Shown: positions 1 through 5,479 of the stretch, one piece after another | Position numbering within the stretch: position 1 is the stretch's first letter | Layout of the letters: each line of letters starts with the position of its first letter | Assembly (NCBI GenBank): GCA_023395755.1 | Contig: JAEWYG010000060.1 | Span: forward strand, 1-6,064 | Direction: 5' to 3' | Origin: Actinomycetes bacterium | Lineage (GTDB): Bacteria > Actinomycetota > Coriobacteriia > Coriobacteriales > Eggerthellaceae | DNA: 6,064 nucleotides | The notes under the pieces: generated by a model | The model's database searches: none | The model's input: the letters and a program-made list of their open reading frames with translations, nothing else | What the model was told of the DNA's origin: nothing | Made by a program: the position numbers and the translations under genes

Positions 1-738
1 CTGGTAACCATGGCAATGCATGTTGCTCAGCAGTGGGAAAAAGTGGTGGTATTGCGTTTCGGAAAGTTTAATCGTGTATCCGGGCCAGGGTTGTTCTGGA
101 CGATTCCTGTTGTTGAGCAGAACACCATGCGCGTAGATGGTCGTGTTCGGGTGACCACGTTTGGAGCTGAAGAAACGCTAACGGCCGACTTGGTGCCCTT
201 GAACGTTAACGCTGTGTTGTTCTGGATGGTGTGGGATGCGAAGGCTGCTTGTACAGAGGTGGGCGACTTTACGCGTGCGGTAGAGTTGGCTGCGCAAACA
301 GCTTTACGTGACGCCATTGGTCGCGCCGGCGTAGCTGAGGTGGCTATTCGCCGCGAACAGCTCGACCGCGAGCTCAAGCGTGTACTTGAGGAAAAAGTAG
401 CACAATGGGGTATCACCATCCTGTCGGTTGAGGTGCGCGACATTTTGATTCCTAAAGAATTGCAAGATGTGATGTCGCTTGAAGCCCAGGCGGAGCAGCG
501 TAAAAAGGCGCGTATTATTCTTATGGAAGCGGAGCAGGACATTTGCGAAATGATGGACAGCATGGGTGAAACATACGCCAACAACGATGCTGCCATGCGC
601 CTGCGTGCTATGCATCTTCTCTACGAAAGCGTGCGCGAAACTGGCGGCACCGTGGTGGTACCCAGCTCCTTCAGTGAGGGCTTCGGAGATGTATTGGGCG
701 ATAGCGCGAAAGATATCCTAGGGAATGTGGGGAAGTAG
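1..738 (+). CDS. Slipin/stomatin-like SPFH (band 7) membrane protein, 5'-truncated by the window
   Basis: This is the C-terminal part (about 245 codons visible) of an SPFH/band-7 protein of the slipin type. The frame is already open at base 1 (Leu-Val-Thr before the first ATG at 10). Slipins normally carry an N-terminal membrane hairpin or helix ahead of this point, so the true start probably lies upstream and the ATGs at 10 and 16 are internal. Family hallmarks, numbered from the ATG at base 10: W-E-K-V-V-V-L-R-F-G-K near residue 9, then G-P-G-L-F-W-T-I-P near 26-34, the band-7 beta region with V-N-A-V-L-F near 66, A-Q-T-A-L-R-D near 94, W-G-I-T-I-L-S-V-E-V-R-D near 132-143, and the charged helix E-A-Q-A-E-Q-R-K-K-A-R near 156-166. 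Such proteins oligomerise at the cytoplasmic membrane and are linked to microdomain organisation and protein quality control; the role here is unknown. It stops at TAG 736-738, 374 nt before the next gene, and is unlikely to share the respiratory operon's promoter. Confidence 0.9.
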   Translation: MVTMAMHVAQQWEKVVVLRFGKFNRVSGPGLFWTIPVVEQNTMRVDGRVRVTTFGAEETLTADLVPLNVNAVLFWMVWDAKAACTEVGDFTRAVELAAQTALRDAIGRAGVAEVAIRREQLDRELKRVLEEKVAQWGITILSVEVRDILIPKELQDVMSLEAQAEQRKKARIILMEAEQDICEMMDSMGETYANNDAAMRLRAMHLLYESVRETGGTVVVPSSFSEGFGDVLGDSAKDILGNVGK

Positions 739-919
739 GGTATTTGTGCTCTGAAGGTAGCCTGCTTGGGAAATGGAAAAGTGCTGCTTTGAGCATTCGG
801 TAATTAAGATACGCGCTCACTCTTCGCTAGGGAAGCGTTTGCGGGCGGGATGTGAGGAGCGGAGCGCTTAGATAATTACAATTAAAAACGTCACTAAATA
901 TTATCTAAAATTAGAATAA

Positions 920-926
920 TGACAAT
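920..926 (+). promoter_or_regulatory. Additional TGACAAT half-site upstream of the main palindrome
   Basis: The heptamer TGACAAT here repeats the one at 941-947 inside the left arm of the palindrome. It lies exactly 21 bp upstream, about two helical turns, so a protein bound to both would sit on the same DNA face. The base before it (A919) also matches A940, while the bases further out differ. It is a candidate auxiliary operator half-site. In AT-rich DNA a 7-mer match can arise by chance, so confidence is modest. Confidence 0.4.
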
Positions 927-929
927 CAA

Positions 930-970
930 AAATTATCCTATGACAATTCTTGATTGTCATAGGATAATTT
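930..970. promoter_or_regulatory. Perfect 18-bp inverted repeat with 5-nt spacer; probable operator
   Basis: The left arm at 930-947 (AAATTATCCTATGACAAT) is exactly complementary to the right arm at 953-970, with TCTTG between them. A perfect 36-base symmetry is well beyond chance expectation. The right arm overlaps the proposed -35 element, which is a usual position for repressor or activator contact. The alternative is a transcription terminator for the upstream slipin gene. However, the stem is AT-rich, there is no U-run on its 3' side on the + strand, and it lies about 190 nt past the slipin stop, so an operator is favoured. The binding protein is not identifiable from this window; the sequence is not an FNR/CRP-type TTGAT-N4-ATCAA site. 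Confidence 0.65.
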
Positions 971-978
971 CGTATAGT
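950..978 (+). promoter_or_regulatory. Candidate sigma-70-type promoter for the molybdoenzyme operon
   Basis: TTGATT at 950-955 (4 of 6 against TTGACA) is followed after 17 bp by TATAGT at 973-978 (5 of 6 against TATAAT). This predicts a transcript start near 985 and a leader of about 128 nt before the ATG at 1113. The -35 box sits within the spacer and right arm of the 930-970 palindrome, so a protein on the palindrome would directly affect polymerase binding. It is the best-spaced promoter I can find upstream of the operon, but it rests on sequence only. Confidence 0.55.
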
Positions 979-1102
979 GCACTTAGTGGAATTTGGCCAA
1001 TTCTCTAGAAGTATAAGCAGGGGTGTCTCGACATTAAGTATGCTTGGTTTATGACGATACGGCGAGCATGTGCTGGGCGAGTACATCTTGGTACGATTTT
1101 AG

Positions 1103-1108
1103 AGGAGG
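1103..1108 (+). promoter_or_regulatory. Shine-Dalgarno site fixing the start of the catalytic subunit
   Basis: AGGAGG is an ideal anti-SD match, ending 4 nt before the ATG at 1113. The reading frame remains open further upstream to a TTG at 1044, but that start has no comparable ribosome-binding site. It would also put 23 extra residues ahead of the Tat signal peptide. The site therefore decides for 1113. Confidence 0.88.
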
Positions 1109-1112
1109 AAAA

Positions 1113-3488
1113 ATGTCTGAAGCGAATGGTTCGTCGAACGGACTTACGCGCCGACGTTTTCTCAAAACTACCGGTGTTGCAGCTGGCGTGATAGGTCTTG
1201 CCGGTGCGGTCAGTATGACTACCACGCAGGAATGGCTTGCTCCTGCACAAGCGTACGCTGAGGCAGAAGATAGGACAGTTTATACGTTACATCAGTTTAT
1301 GTGTGGTGGTAATTGTTCGCTCAAGTGCACGATGCGCGACGGTCGTATAGCGAAAATCGAGCCTAATGACACCGTTGATACATACTATCAGCATTGTTGC
1401 TTGAAAGGCATGTCTGAAATTCAACATGTATATAGCGACCAGCGCTTGCAGACGCCGCTTAAACGCGTGGGCGAACGTGGCGAAGGCAAGTTTGAGGTCA
1501 TTACATGGGATGAAGCTCTCAAAACTATCGGTGAAGAGATTAAAAAAACCTGGGACCAATACGGCCACGATGCGGTATATATATCCGCATCTAACGAACC
1601 GCAGTTTTCCATGTTGGCACCTTTGTTGGGTGCAGGAACTGGATGTGAACCTGGTATCGACCGCGGTGTAGGCAACGGCATGGACGTTGCAATTGGCGGG
1701 AATGGTTTCGGCGCTCCAACAAACGAAACTCGTGACTGGGTTAATAGCAAAACGCTTATTGTCGATGGCTATAATTACTTGGAATCGTGCATGATGCAAG
1801 CGAATTCCTTCCTAGATGCGAAAGAAGCGGGCTGCGATATCATCGTTATTGATCCGCATTATTCCACCACAGCATCGAAAGCCAGTCAATGGGTTCCTAT
1901 CAAGCCGGGTACAGACCCCGCGTTGTTCCTAGGCATGGTTACCTACATTCTGGATAACAAGTTTTACGATGAAGACTACATGCGCAAGTTCACGACCTTC
2001 CCGCTGCTGGTAAACGCTACCGACGGTAAGTTATTGCGCTCCAACGCCAACGACCCAAATTCATTCATGGTATGGGATGGCGCATCCAACCAAGCTGTCT
2101 TGCATACGTCCGTTGGTGACACGACGGCACTCGAAGGGACATTCCAGGTTGACGGCATGTCGTACACGACCACATTCGAGTTGCTCAAGAAGACTCAGGA
2201 AGAATTTTCGACTAGCTGGGCTGCGGATAAAACCGGCATCGACGCTTCCGTTATCGAAGATATCGCTCGCAAATACGCTTGTAACGGACCTGCATTTCTA
2301 GCGTATGGAATGGGTGGTTGTGACAAATTCAGTAACCCCGATATTGCAGGTCACGCATTGATTACTCTTACTGCACTTACCGGTAATATTGGTAAATCAG
2401 GTGCTGGTTTGGGCTGTCCCAACGGCGGCGGTGGCTATGGCGGAGCTTTGAAAGAGTGGCCTTTGCCTGAAAATGCTGTATCTCCTCAGCTCGACGCACG
2501 TGCTGACCGATTCCCCACTCAGGAAAACGGCGTACATACCATCATTTCGCTGGGTAATACCTTCCAGCAGTATTTTGCTAACTTTAGCAAGACGCGCGAA
2601 TGGATTAAATCACTCGACTTTATTTTACATGTGGGCATGCATTATGAAGATAGCGTCGACTATGCCGATATCGTTTTACCTATCTGCTCGAAATTCGAAG
2701 ATGTGGTTGACCACGGTATTGTTCGTAGCGGCTATAACCACATCATCTTGCAGGGAAAATGTATTGATCCCCTGTTTGAAAGCAAAACTGACTTCGAAGC
2801 TATGAAGCTTATCCTAGCATCAGTAGGCCTAGATCAGTATCTTCCAAAAGATGCCGAAGAACTTGTGCGTTACAAGGTTGACAAATCAGAAGAATTAGCC
2901 GCTATGGGAATCACTTTTGACAAACTGGTCGAAAACCACGGTAGCATGCCTATTAAGGGCAGCGAAGAGCCCCGTGTGGGCTTTACCGACCAGAAGTTTC
3001 CAACGAATACCGGTAAATTGGAAGTGTATTACGAAGCACAGACTGTCTGTAACCAAGCGTGGCCTACCTGGGAAGAAAACAACGAAGTGTACGACGGCAA
3101 TCCTTTGGCTGAAAAATATCCGCTACAGCTTACCCAGACACGCACAAGGTTCTCGAATCATTCCTATCTGAAGGCTGCCACTTGGCTACATCAGTTCCAT
3201 GAATCGTATGTTGAGCTGAACCCGATTGATATGGAATCGCGTGGTTTGGCAGATGGTGACGTAATCGAAGCATTCAACGATCGAGGTTCGTTTAAATGCC
3301 CGGTCCGTCCTAATGAAGCTGTCCGTCCCGGTAGCGCAAGGACGTTTGAAGCAGGTTGGAGTAAATATATGGTCGAAGGGAATACGCAAAACGTGACCAA
3401 TAATCATGTGAATGAACGGGATTCCTATCTAATATCTGGAGCCCCAATCCCCTTCCATGACACCTTAATAGAAATCAAGAAAGCGTAG
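1113..3488 (+). CDS. Tat-exported molybdopterin oxidoreductase, DMSO reductase family catalytic subunit (DmsA-like)
   Basis: The 791-aa product is close to the length of DmsA-type enzymes. It begins with a twin-arginine signal: T-R-R-R-F-L-K at residues 12-18, a hydrophobic core at about 21-35 and possible Ala-x-Ala cleavage sites at 43-49. The mature enzyme should face outside the cytoplasmic membrane. A [4Fe-4S] site follows (Cys64, Cys68, Cys72, Cys96), with Lys98 in C-L-K-G at the usual electron-transfer position. Bis-MGD-binding signatures are I-D-P-H-Y-S-T-T-A (246-254), K-P-G-T-D-P-A-L (264-271), L-T-G-N-I-G-K (422-428) and Y-A-D-I-V-L-P (517-523). The C-terminal molydopterin-binding barrel starts near P-L-Q-L (670) and runs to the end. 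The enzyme would reduce or oxidise a small substrate using electrons passed by the next two gene products. Substrate is not determinable. The expected Mo-ligand region (about 175-190) lacks the Y-S-S motif of DMSO reductase, and Asp183 is the most plausible ligand. Family assignment is firm; calling it a DMSO reductase would be a guess. Confidence 0.95.
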   Translation: MSEANGSSNGLTRRRFLKTTGVAAGVIGLAGAVSMTTTQEWLAPAQAYAEAEDRTVYTLHQFMCGGNCSLKCTMRDGRIAKIEPNDTVDTYYQHCCLKGMSEIQHVYSDQRLQTPLKRVGERGEGKFEVITWDEALKTIGEEIKKTWDQYGHDAVYISASNEPQFSMLAPLLGAGTGCEPGIDRGVGNGMDVAIGGNGFGAPTNETRDWVNSKTLIVDGYNYLESCMMQANSFLDAKEAGCDIIVIDPHYSTTASKASQWVPIKPGTDPALFLGMVTYILDNKFYDEDYMRKFTTFPLLVNATDGKLLRSNANDPNSFMVWDGASNQAVLHTSVGDTTALEGTFQVDGMSYTTTFELLKKTQEEFSTSWAADKTGIDASVIEDIARKYACNGPAFLAYGMGGCDKFSNPDIAGHALITLTALTGNIGKSGAGLGCPNGGGGYGGALKEWPLPENAVSPQLDARADRFPTQENGVHTIISLGNTFQQYFANFSKTREWIKSLDFILHVGMHYEDSVDYADIVLPICSKFEDVVDHGIVRSGYNHIILQGKCIDPLFESKTDFEAMKLILASVGLDQYLPKDAEELVRYKVDKSEELAAMGITFDKLVENHGSMPIKGSEEPRVGFTDQKFPTNTGKLEVYYEAQTVCNQAWPTWEENNEVYDGNPLAEKYPLQLTQTRTRFSNHSYLKAATWLHQFHESYVELNPIDMESRGLADGDVIEAFNDRGSFKCPVRPNEAVRPGSARTFEAGWSKYMVEGNTQNVTNNHVNERDSYLISGAPIPFHDTLIEIKKA

Positions 3489-3498
3489 GTGAAATGCA

Positions 3499-4116
3499 AT
3501 GACTAAGCTTGGAATTGCAATCAACCTTGAGCGTTGCATTGGTTGCCATACCTGCGCTAATGCATGCAAAATGCAGAACAATGTTCCTATGGGTATGCTT
3601 TGGAATCGAGTGTTGACTGAGGGCAGCGACGTAGTTGATGGGGCACAAGGCACGTATCCTTATTTGTCTCGCACGTTTCTTCCGTTGGCTTGCCAGCACT
3701 GCGAGAGTCCTGCTTGCTTGAAGGTGTGTCCGACAGGTGCCACCTATAAGGATGACAAGGGTCGCGTGGAAATTGATTATGACAAGTGCATCGGTTGTCG
3801 TATGTGCATGGCTGCTTGTCCTTATAACGCCCGTGTGTTCAACTGGAACGAGCCCGTGCGCGATCCTGATTTTAACTATGGTGACAAGGACGTTCCCGTG
3901 CGTCCCAAAGGCGTAGCTGAAAAGTGCACGTTGTGCAAGGAACGCACTGACCGCGATGAAAAGCCGATGTGTATTGCGTGCTGCCCGACGAGGGCACGTG
4001 TCTTTGGCGATTTGGACGATCCCGAATCCGAGATTTCAAAACTCGTTCGCGACAAGAACGCCTACAATTTGCTCCCCGAGCAGGGAACGCATCCGCAAGT
4101 CTACTATTTCGAGTAA
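3499..4116 (+). CDS. Four-cluster [4Fe-4S] ferredoxin-type electron-transfer subunit (DmsB/NrfC/PsrB-like)
   Basis: This 205-aa soluble protein has the four cysteine groups of the DmsB family: C-I-G-C-H-T-C-x3-C (Cys13, 16, 19, 23), C-Q-H-C-x4-C-x3-C-P (Cys65, 68, 73, 77), C-I-G-C-R-M-C-x3-C-P (Cys97, 100, 103, 107) and C-T-L-C-x11-C-x3-C-P (Cys143, 146, 158, 162). These sixteen cysteines can hold four [4Fe-4S] clusters forming a wire between membrane subunit and molybdoenzyme. An additional Cys161 precedes Cys162. There is no signal peptide, as expected for a subunit exported together with the Tat-tagged catalytic partner. The gene starts 10 nt after the catalytic subunit's stop. The SD-like AGGTGA (3487-3492) spans the upstream stop codon and lies 6 nt from the ATG. 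An ATG at 3494 is in another frame and is not used. No residue is missing relative to the family pattern. Confidence 0.95.
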   Translation: MTKLGIAINLERCIGCHTCANACKMQNNVPMGMLWNRVLTEGSDVVDGAQGTYPYLSRTFLPLACQHCESPACLKVCPTGATYKDDKGRVEIDYDKCIGCRMCMAACPYNARVFNWNEPVRDPDFNYGDKDVPVRPKGVAEKCTLCKERTDRDEKPMCIACCPTRARVFGDLDDPESEISKLVRDKNAYNLLPEQGTHPQVYYFE

Positions 4117-4123
4117 GGGGAGG
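4116..4123 (+). promoter_or_regulatory. Shine-Dalgarno site fixing the start of the NrfD-like gene
   Basis: AGGGGAGG overlaps the last base of the preceding stop codon and ends 8 nt before the ATG at 4132. The in-frame GTG at 4123 overlaps this SD itself and cannot be served by it, so 4132 is the better start. Confidence 0.82.
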
Positions 4124-4131
4124 TGCAAACT

Positions 4132-5343
4132 ATGTTCGAATCTTCTAAAACGAAGGCCGCCGCTATTGTGCTCGGCGTGCTTACCGTCGCCGGTGTCGCC
4201 GCATGGATTTACCAGCTGATGAATGGTCTTGGCGTGACGGGCATGAGCAACGCTACCAGCTGGGGTCTTTACATCACGTGCTTCATGTTCTTCGTAGGTC
4301 TATCGGCCGGCGGCTTGATTGTGGCCTCGTCTGCCAGCGTGTTTCACATTGCTAAGTTCAAGCAGGTGGCGTTTCCTGCCATCATCGTGTCGACGGTATG
4401 TATCTGCTGCGCGGGCATGTTTATTCTTGTCGACCTCGGCGGTATCGCTCGCGTATGGCGTATGGTTACAGGTCCGAATCCGATCTCGCCGCTGTTCTGG
4501 GACATCTGTGTTATTGCGTGTTACCTGGTTATCAACGTAGTGTACCTTGTGCTCATGAAGAAACACGGTGCCGACAGCGTAGCGGTTGCCCGTATATCGC
4601 GCTTCGCTTTGCCGGTTGCCATTTTGGTACATAGTGTAACGGCGTGGATCTTCGGTTTGCAGATTGCCCGCGAGGGCTGGTATTCCGCCATTATGGCCCC
4701 CGTCTTCGTCGCTTCGGCTATGGACTCGGGTCTGGCGCTGCTGCTGATCGTTCTCATCGTGCTGTCGGTAACGAAGGTATTCCAGGTGGGTCGCAACCTT
4801 ATCGCCAGCCTGGCCGGCTTGCTTGCTACGTGCATCGCTGTTGATGCGTTCTTCATCGGCTGCGAGCTTTTGACAATGGCATATTCCGGTACCGAAGGCG
4901 GCAATGCGGTGCTTGGTGCGATGTTCACGGGTGCCACCTCGCCGTTCTTCTGGTTTGAGATTGTGGGTGGTTTGCTCATTCCGTTCTGTATCATGGTGTT
5001 CGAGAAGAATCGCCAAAAGACGGGTCTTGTAGTGTTATCGAGTGTGTTGGTGGTATGCGGCGTGTTCTGTAAGCGCATTTGGCTGCTGCTCACTAGTTTC
5101 ATAACGCCGAACATTGTTGGCGCGCCTGGCATTAGCTTGGGTACGGCAACGGCTCAGCACGGTGGCGCTGACATGTGGGCGCTAGCTGGTAGTTATGCTC
5201 CCACTTGGTATGAGATCGTCATCGCTATCGGTGTAGTATCGCTTGGCGTTCTCGCCATCATGGCGCTGTCAGCCAAACTGCTGAAGGATGGCAGCAACAA
5301 AGAAGCATCTATGGCGGTTGCCGCTGAAGGCGCTGCTGCCTAA
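4132..5343 (+). CDS. NrfD/PsrC-family polytopic membrane subunit (quinone-interacting anchor)
   Basis: The 403-aa protein is very hydrophobic, with about ten likely membrane helices (near residues 9-29, 44-70, 79-102, 120-142, 153-176, 184-209, 220-243, 262-283, 290-315 and 358-385). NrfD-family signatures include W-G-L-Y-I at 44-48 leading into F-F-V-G-L-S-A-G-G (53-61). L-V-D-L-G (99-103) is followed by R-V-W-R-M (107-111) and G-P-N-P-I-S-P-L-F-W-D (114-124), matching the usual pattern of D-L-G-R-P, then a Pro-rich loop and W-D. Proteins of this family bind menaquinol or menaquinone and exchange electrons with the DmsB/PsrB-type subunit without heme. The partner set here (DmsA-like, four-cluster protein, NrfD) is of Psr/Nrf layout, because the anchor is not DmsC-like. 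The C-terminus is a short Lys/Ala-rich tail, probably exposed. The gap to the iron-sulfur gene is 15 nt, indicating one operon. An upstream GTG (4123) would add three residues but collides with the SD. Confidence 0.93.
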   Translation: MFESSKTKAAAIVLGVLTVAGVAAWIYQLMNGLGVTGMSNATSWGLYITCFMFFVGLSAGGLIVASSASVFHIAKFKQVAFPAIIVSTVCICCAGMFILVDLGGIARVWRMVTGPNPISPLFWDICVIACYLVINVVYLVLMKKHGADSVAVARISRFALPVAILVHSVTAWIFGLQIAREGWYSAIMAPVFVASAMDSGLALLLIVLIVLSVTKVFQVGRNLIASLAGLLATCIAVDAFFIGCELLTMAYSGTEGGNAVLGAMFTGATSPFFWFEIVGGLLIPFCIMVFEKNRQKTGLVVLSSVLVVCGVFCKRIWLLLTSFITPNIVGAPGISLGTATAQHGGADMWALAGSYAPTWYEIVIAIGVVSLGVLAIMALSAKLLKDGSNKEASMAVAAEGAAA

Positions 5344-5360
5344 GCGCTACTTTCGTACGT

Positions 5361-5388
5361 GGCCCTTCCTAGCTGCAAAGGGAGGGCC
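5361..5388 (+). other. GC-rich RNA hairpin 1 downstream of the membrane subunit gene
   Basis: GGCCCTTCCT (5361-5370) pairs with AGGGAGGGCC (5379-5388): ten pairs including one G-U, around the 8-nt loop AGCTGCAA. It begins 17 nt after the stop codon of the NrfD-like gene. There is no U-run, so it is not a standard intrinsic terminator. It directly abuts hairpin 2. Confidence 0.65.
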
Positions 5389-5447
5389 CGTGTCGCGATG
5401 CGAACTGTGCATTCCCCCTCTATGCGACAGTTTGCATCACGACACGG
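5388..5447 (+). repeat. Long imperfect inverted repeat / RNA hairpin 2 between membrane subunit and chaperone genes
   Basis: Bases 5388-5408 pair with 5427-5447 over 21 positions, with one C-A mismatch (5396/5439) and one G-T wobble (5402/5433). After a bulged G5426 the stem continues with GCAT (5409-5412) against ATGC (5422-5425). That gives about 25 paired positions around a C-rich loop (TCCCCCTCT, 5413-5421). The 3' flank is TTTCGG, without the run of T needed for intrinsic termination. Possible roles are partial termination or attenuation lowering chaperone expression relative to the structural subunits, protection of the upstream mRNA's 3' end, or membership in a dispersed palindromic repeat family. 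The sequence alone does not decide among these. It ends 32 nt before the chaperone ATG and does not cover that gene's SD. Confidence 0.7.
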
Positions 5448-5479
5448 TTTCGGTGCAATCTTTGAAGGAGATTAGGAAG

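Larger units (their letters stand above)
739..1112. other. Gene-free upstream region of the respiratory operon
   Basis: No convincing coding frame lies in this 374-nt gap. The first part (739-867) is mixed in composition, and I see no terminator with a U-run for the slipin gene. Bases 868-975 are strongly AT-rich and hold repeats: an imperfect inverted repeat at 900-920 (ATTAT-CTAA against TTAGAATAAT, one bulge), a TGACAAT half-site at 920-926, and a perfect 18-bp inverted repeat at 930-970. A promoter is proposed at 950-978. The remaining stretch of about 128 nt would be an untranslated leader. It contains a small inverted repeat GAATT-N5-AATTC at 989-1003, just downstream of the expected transcription start, and ends in a strong Shine-Dalgarno sequence. 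The layout suggests a regulated promoter rather than a gene remnant. Confidence 0.7.

Noticed and set aside
27..596. Minus-strand open frame opposite the slipin gene
   Set aside because: The + strand frame carries clear SPFH motifs throughout. The antisense product is Ser/Thr/Arg-rich with no recognisable domain.
813..867. Hairpin from GCGCTC (813-818) and GAGCGC (862-867)
   Set aside because: A six-base stem with a 43-nt loop and no following U-run is not meaningful.
930..970. Intrinsic terminator for the slipin gene
   Set aside because: The AT-rich stem is not followed by a U-run on the + strand and lies about 190 nt past the stop. A short T-run exists only in the minus-strand direction, where no gene needs terminating.
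1040..1054. Tiny upstream ORF in the leader (M-L-G-L-stop)
   Set aside because: It is only four codons, has no SD and no notable residues; it is expected by chance.
1044..1112. N-terminal extension of the catalytic subunit from a TTG at 1044
   Set aside because: There is no ribosome-binding site for it, whereas AGGAGG sits 4 nt before the ATG at 1113. The extension would also place extra residues ahead of a standard Tat signal.
4123..4131. GTG start for the NrfD-like gene
   Set aside because: The codon overlaps the SD sequence AGGGGAGG, which is correctly spaced for the ATG at 4132.
4300..5132. Long minus-strand open frames opposite the membrane subunit gene
   Set aside because: These are shadows of the GC-rich hydrophobic coding sequence on the + strand, with low-complexity Arg/His/Thr-rich products, no family signatures and no ribosome-binding sites.
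5432..5460. Separate promoter for the chaperone gene (TTGCAT-17-CAATCT)
   Set aside because: The spacing is right, but only 3 of 6 and 2 of 6 bases match consensus, and the -35 lies within the hairpin arm; too weak to list.
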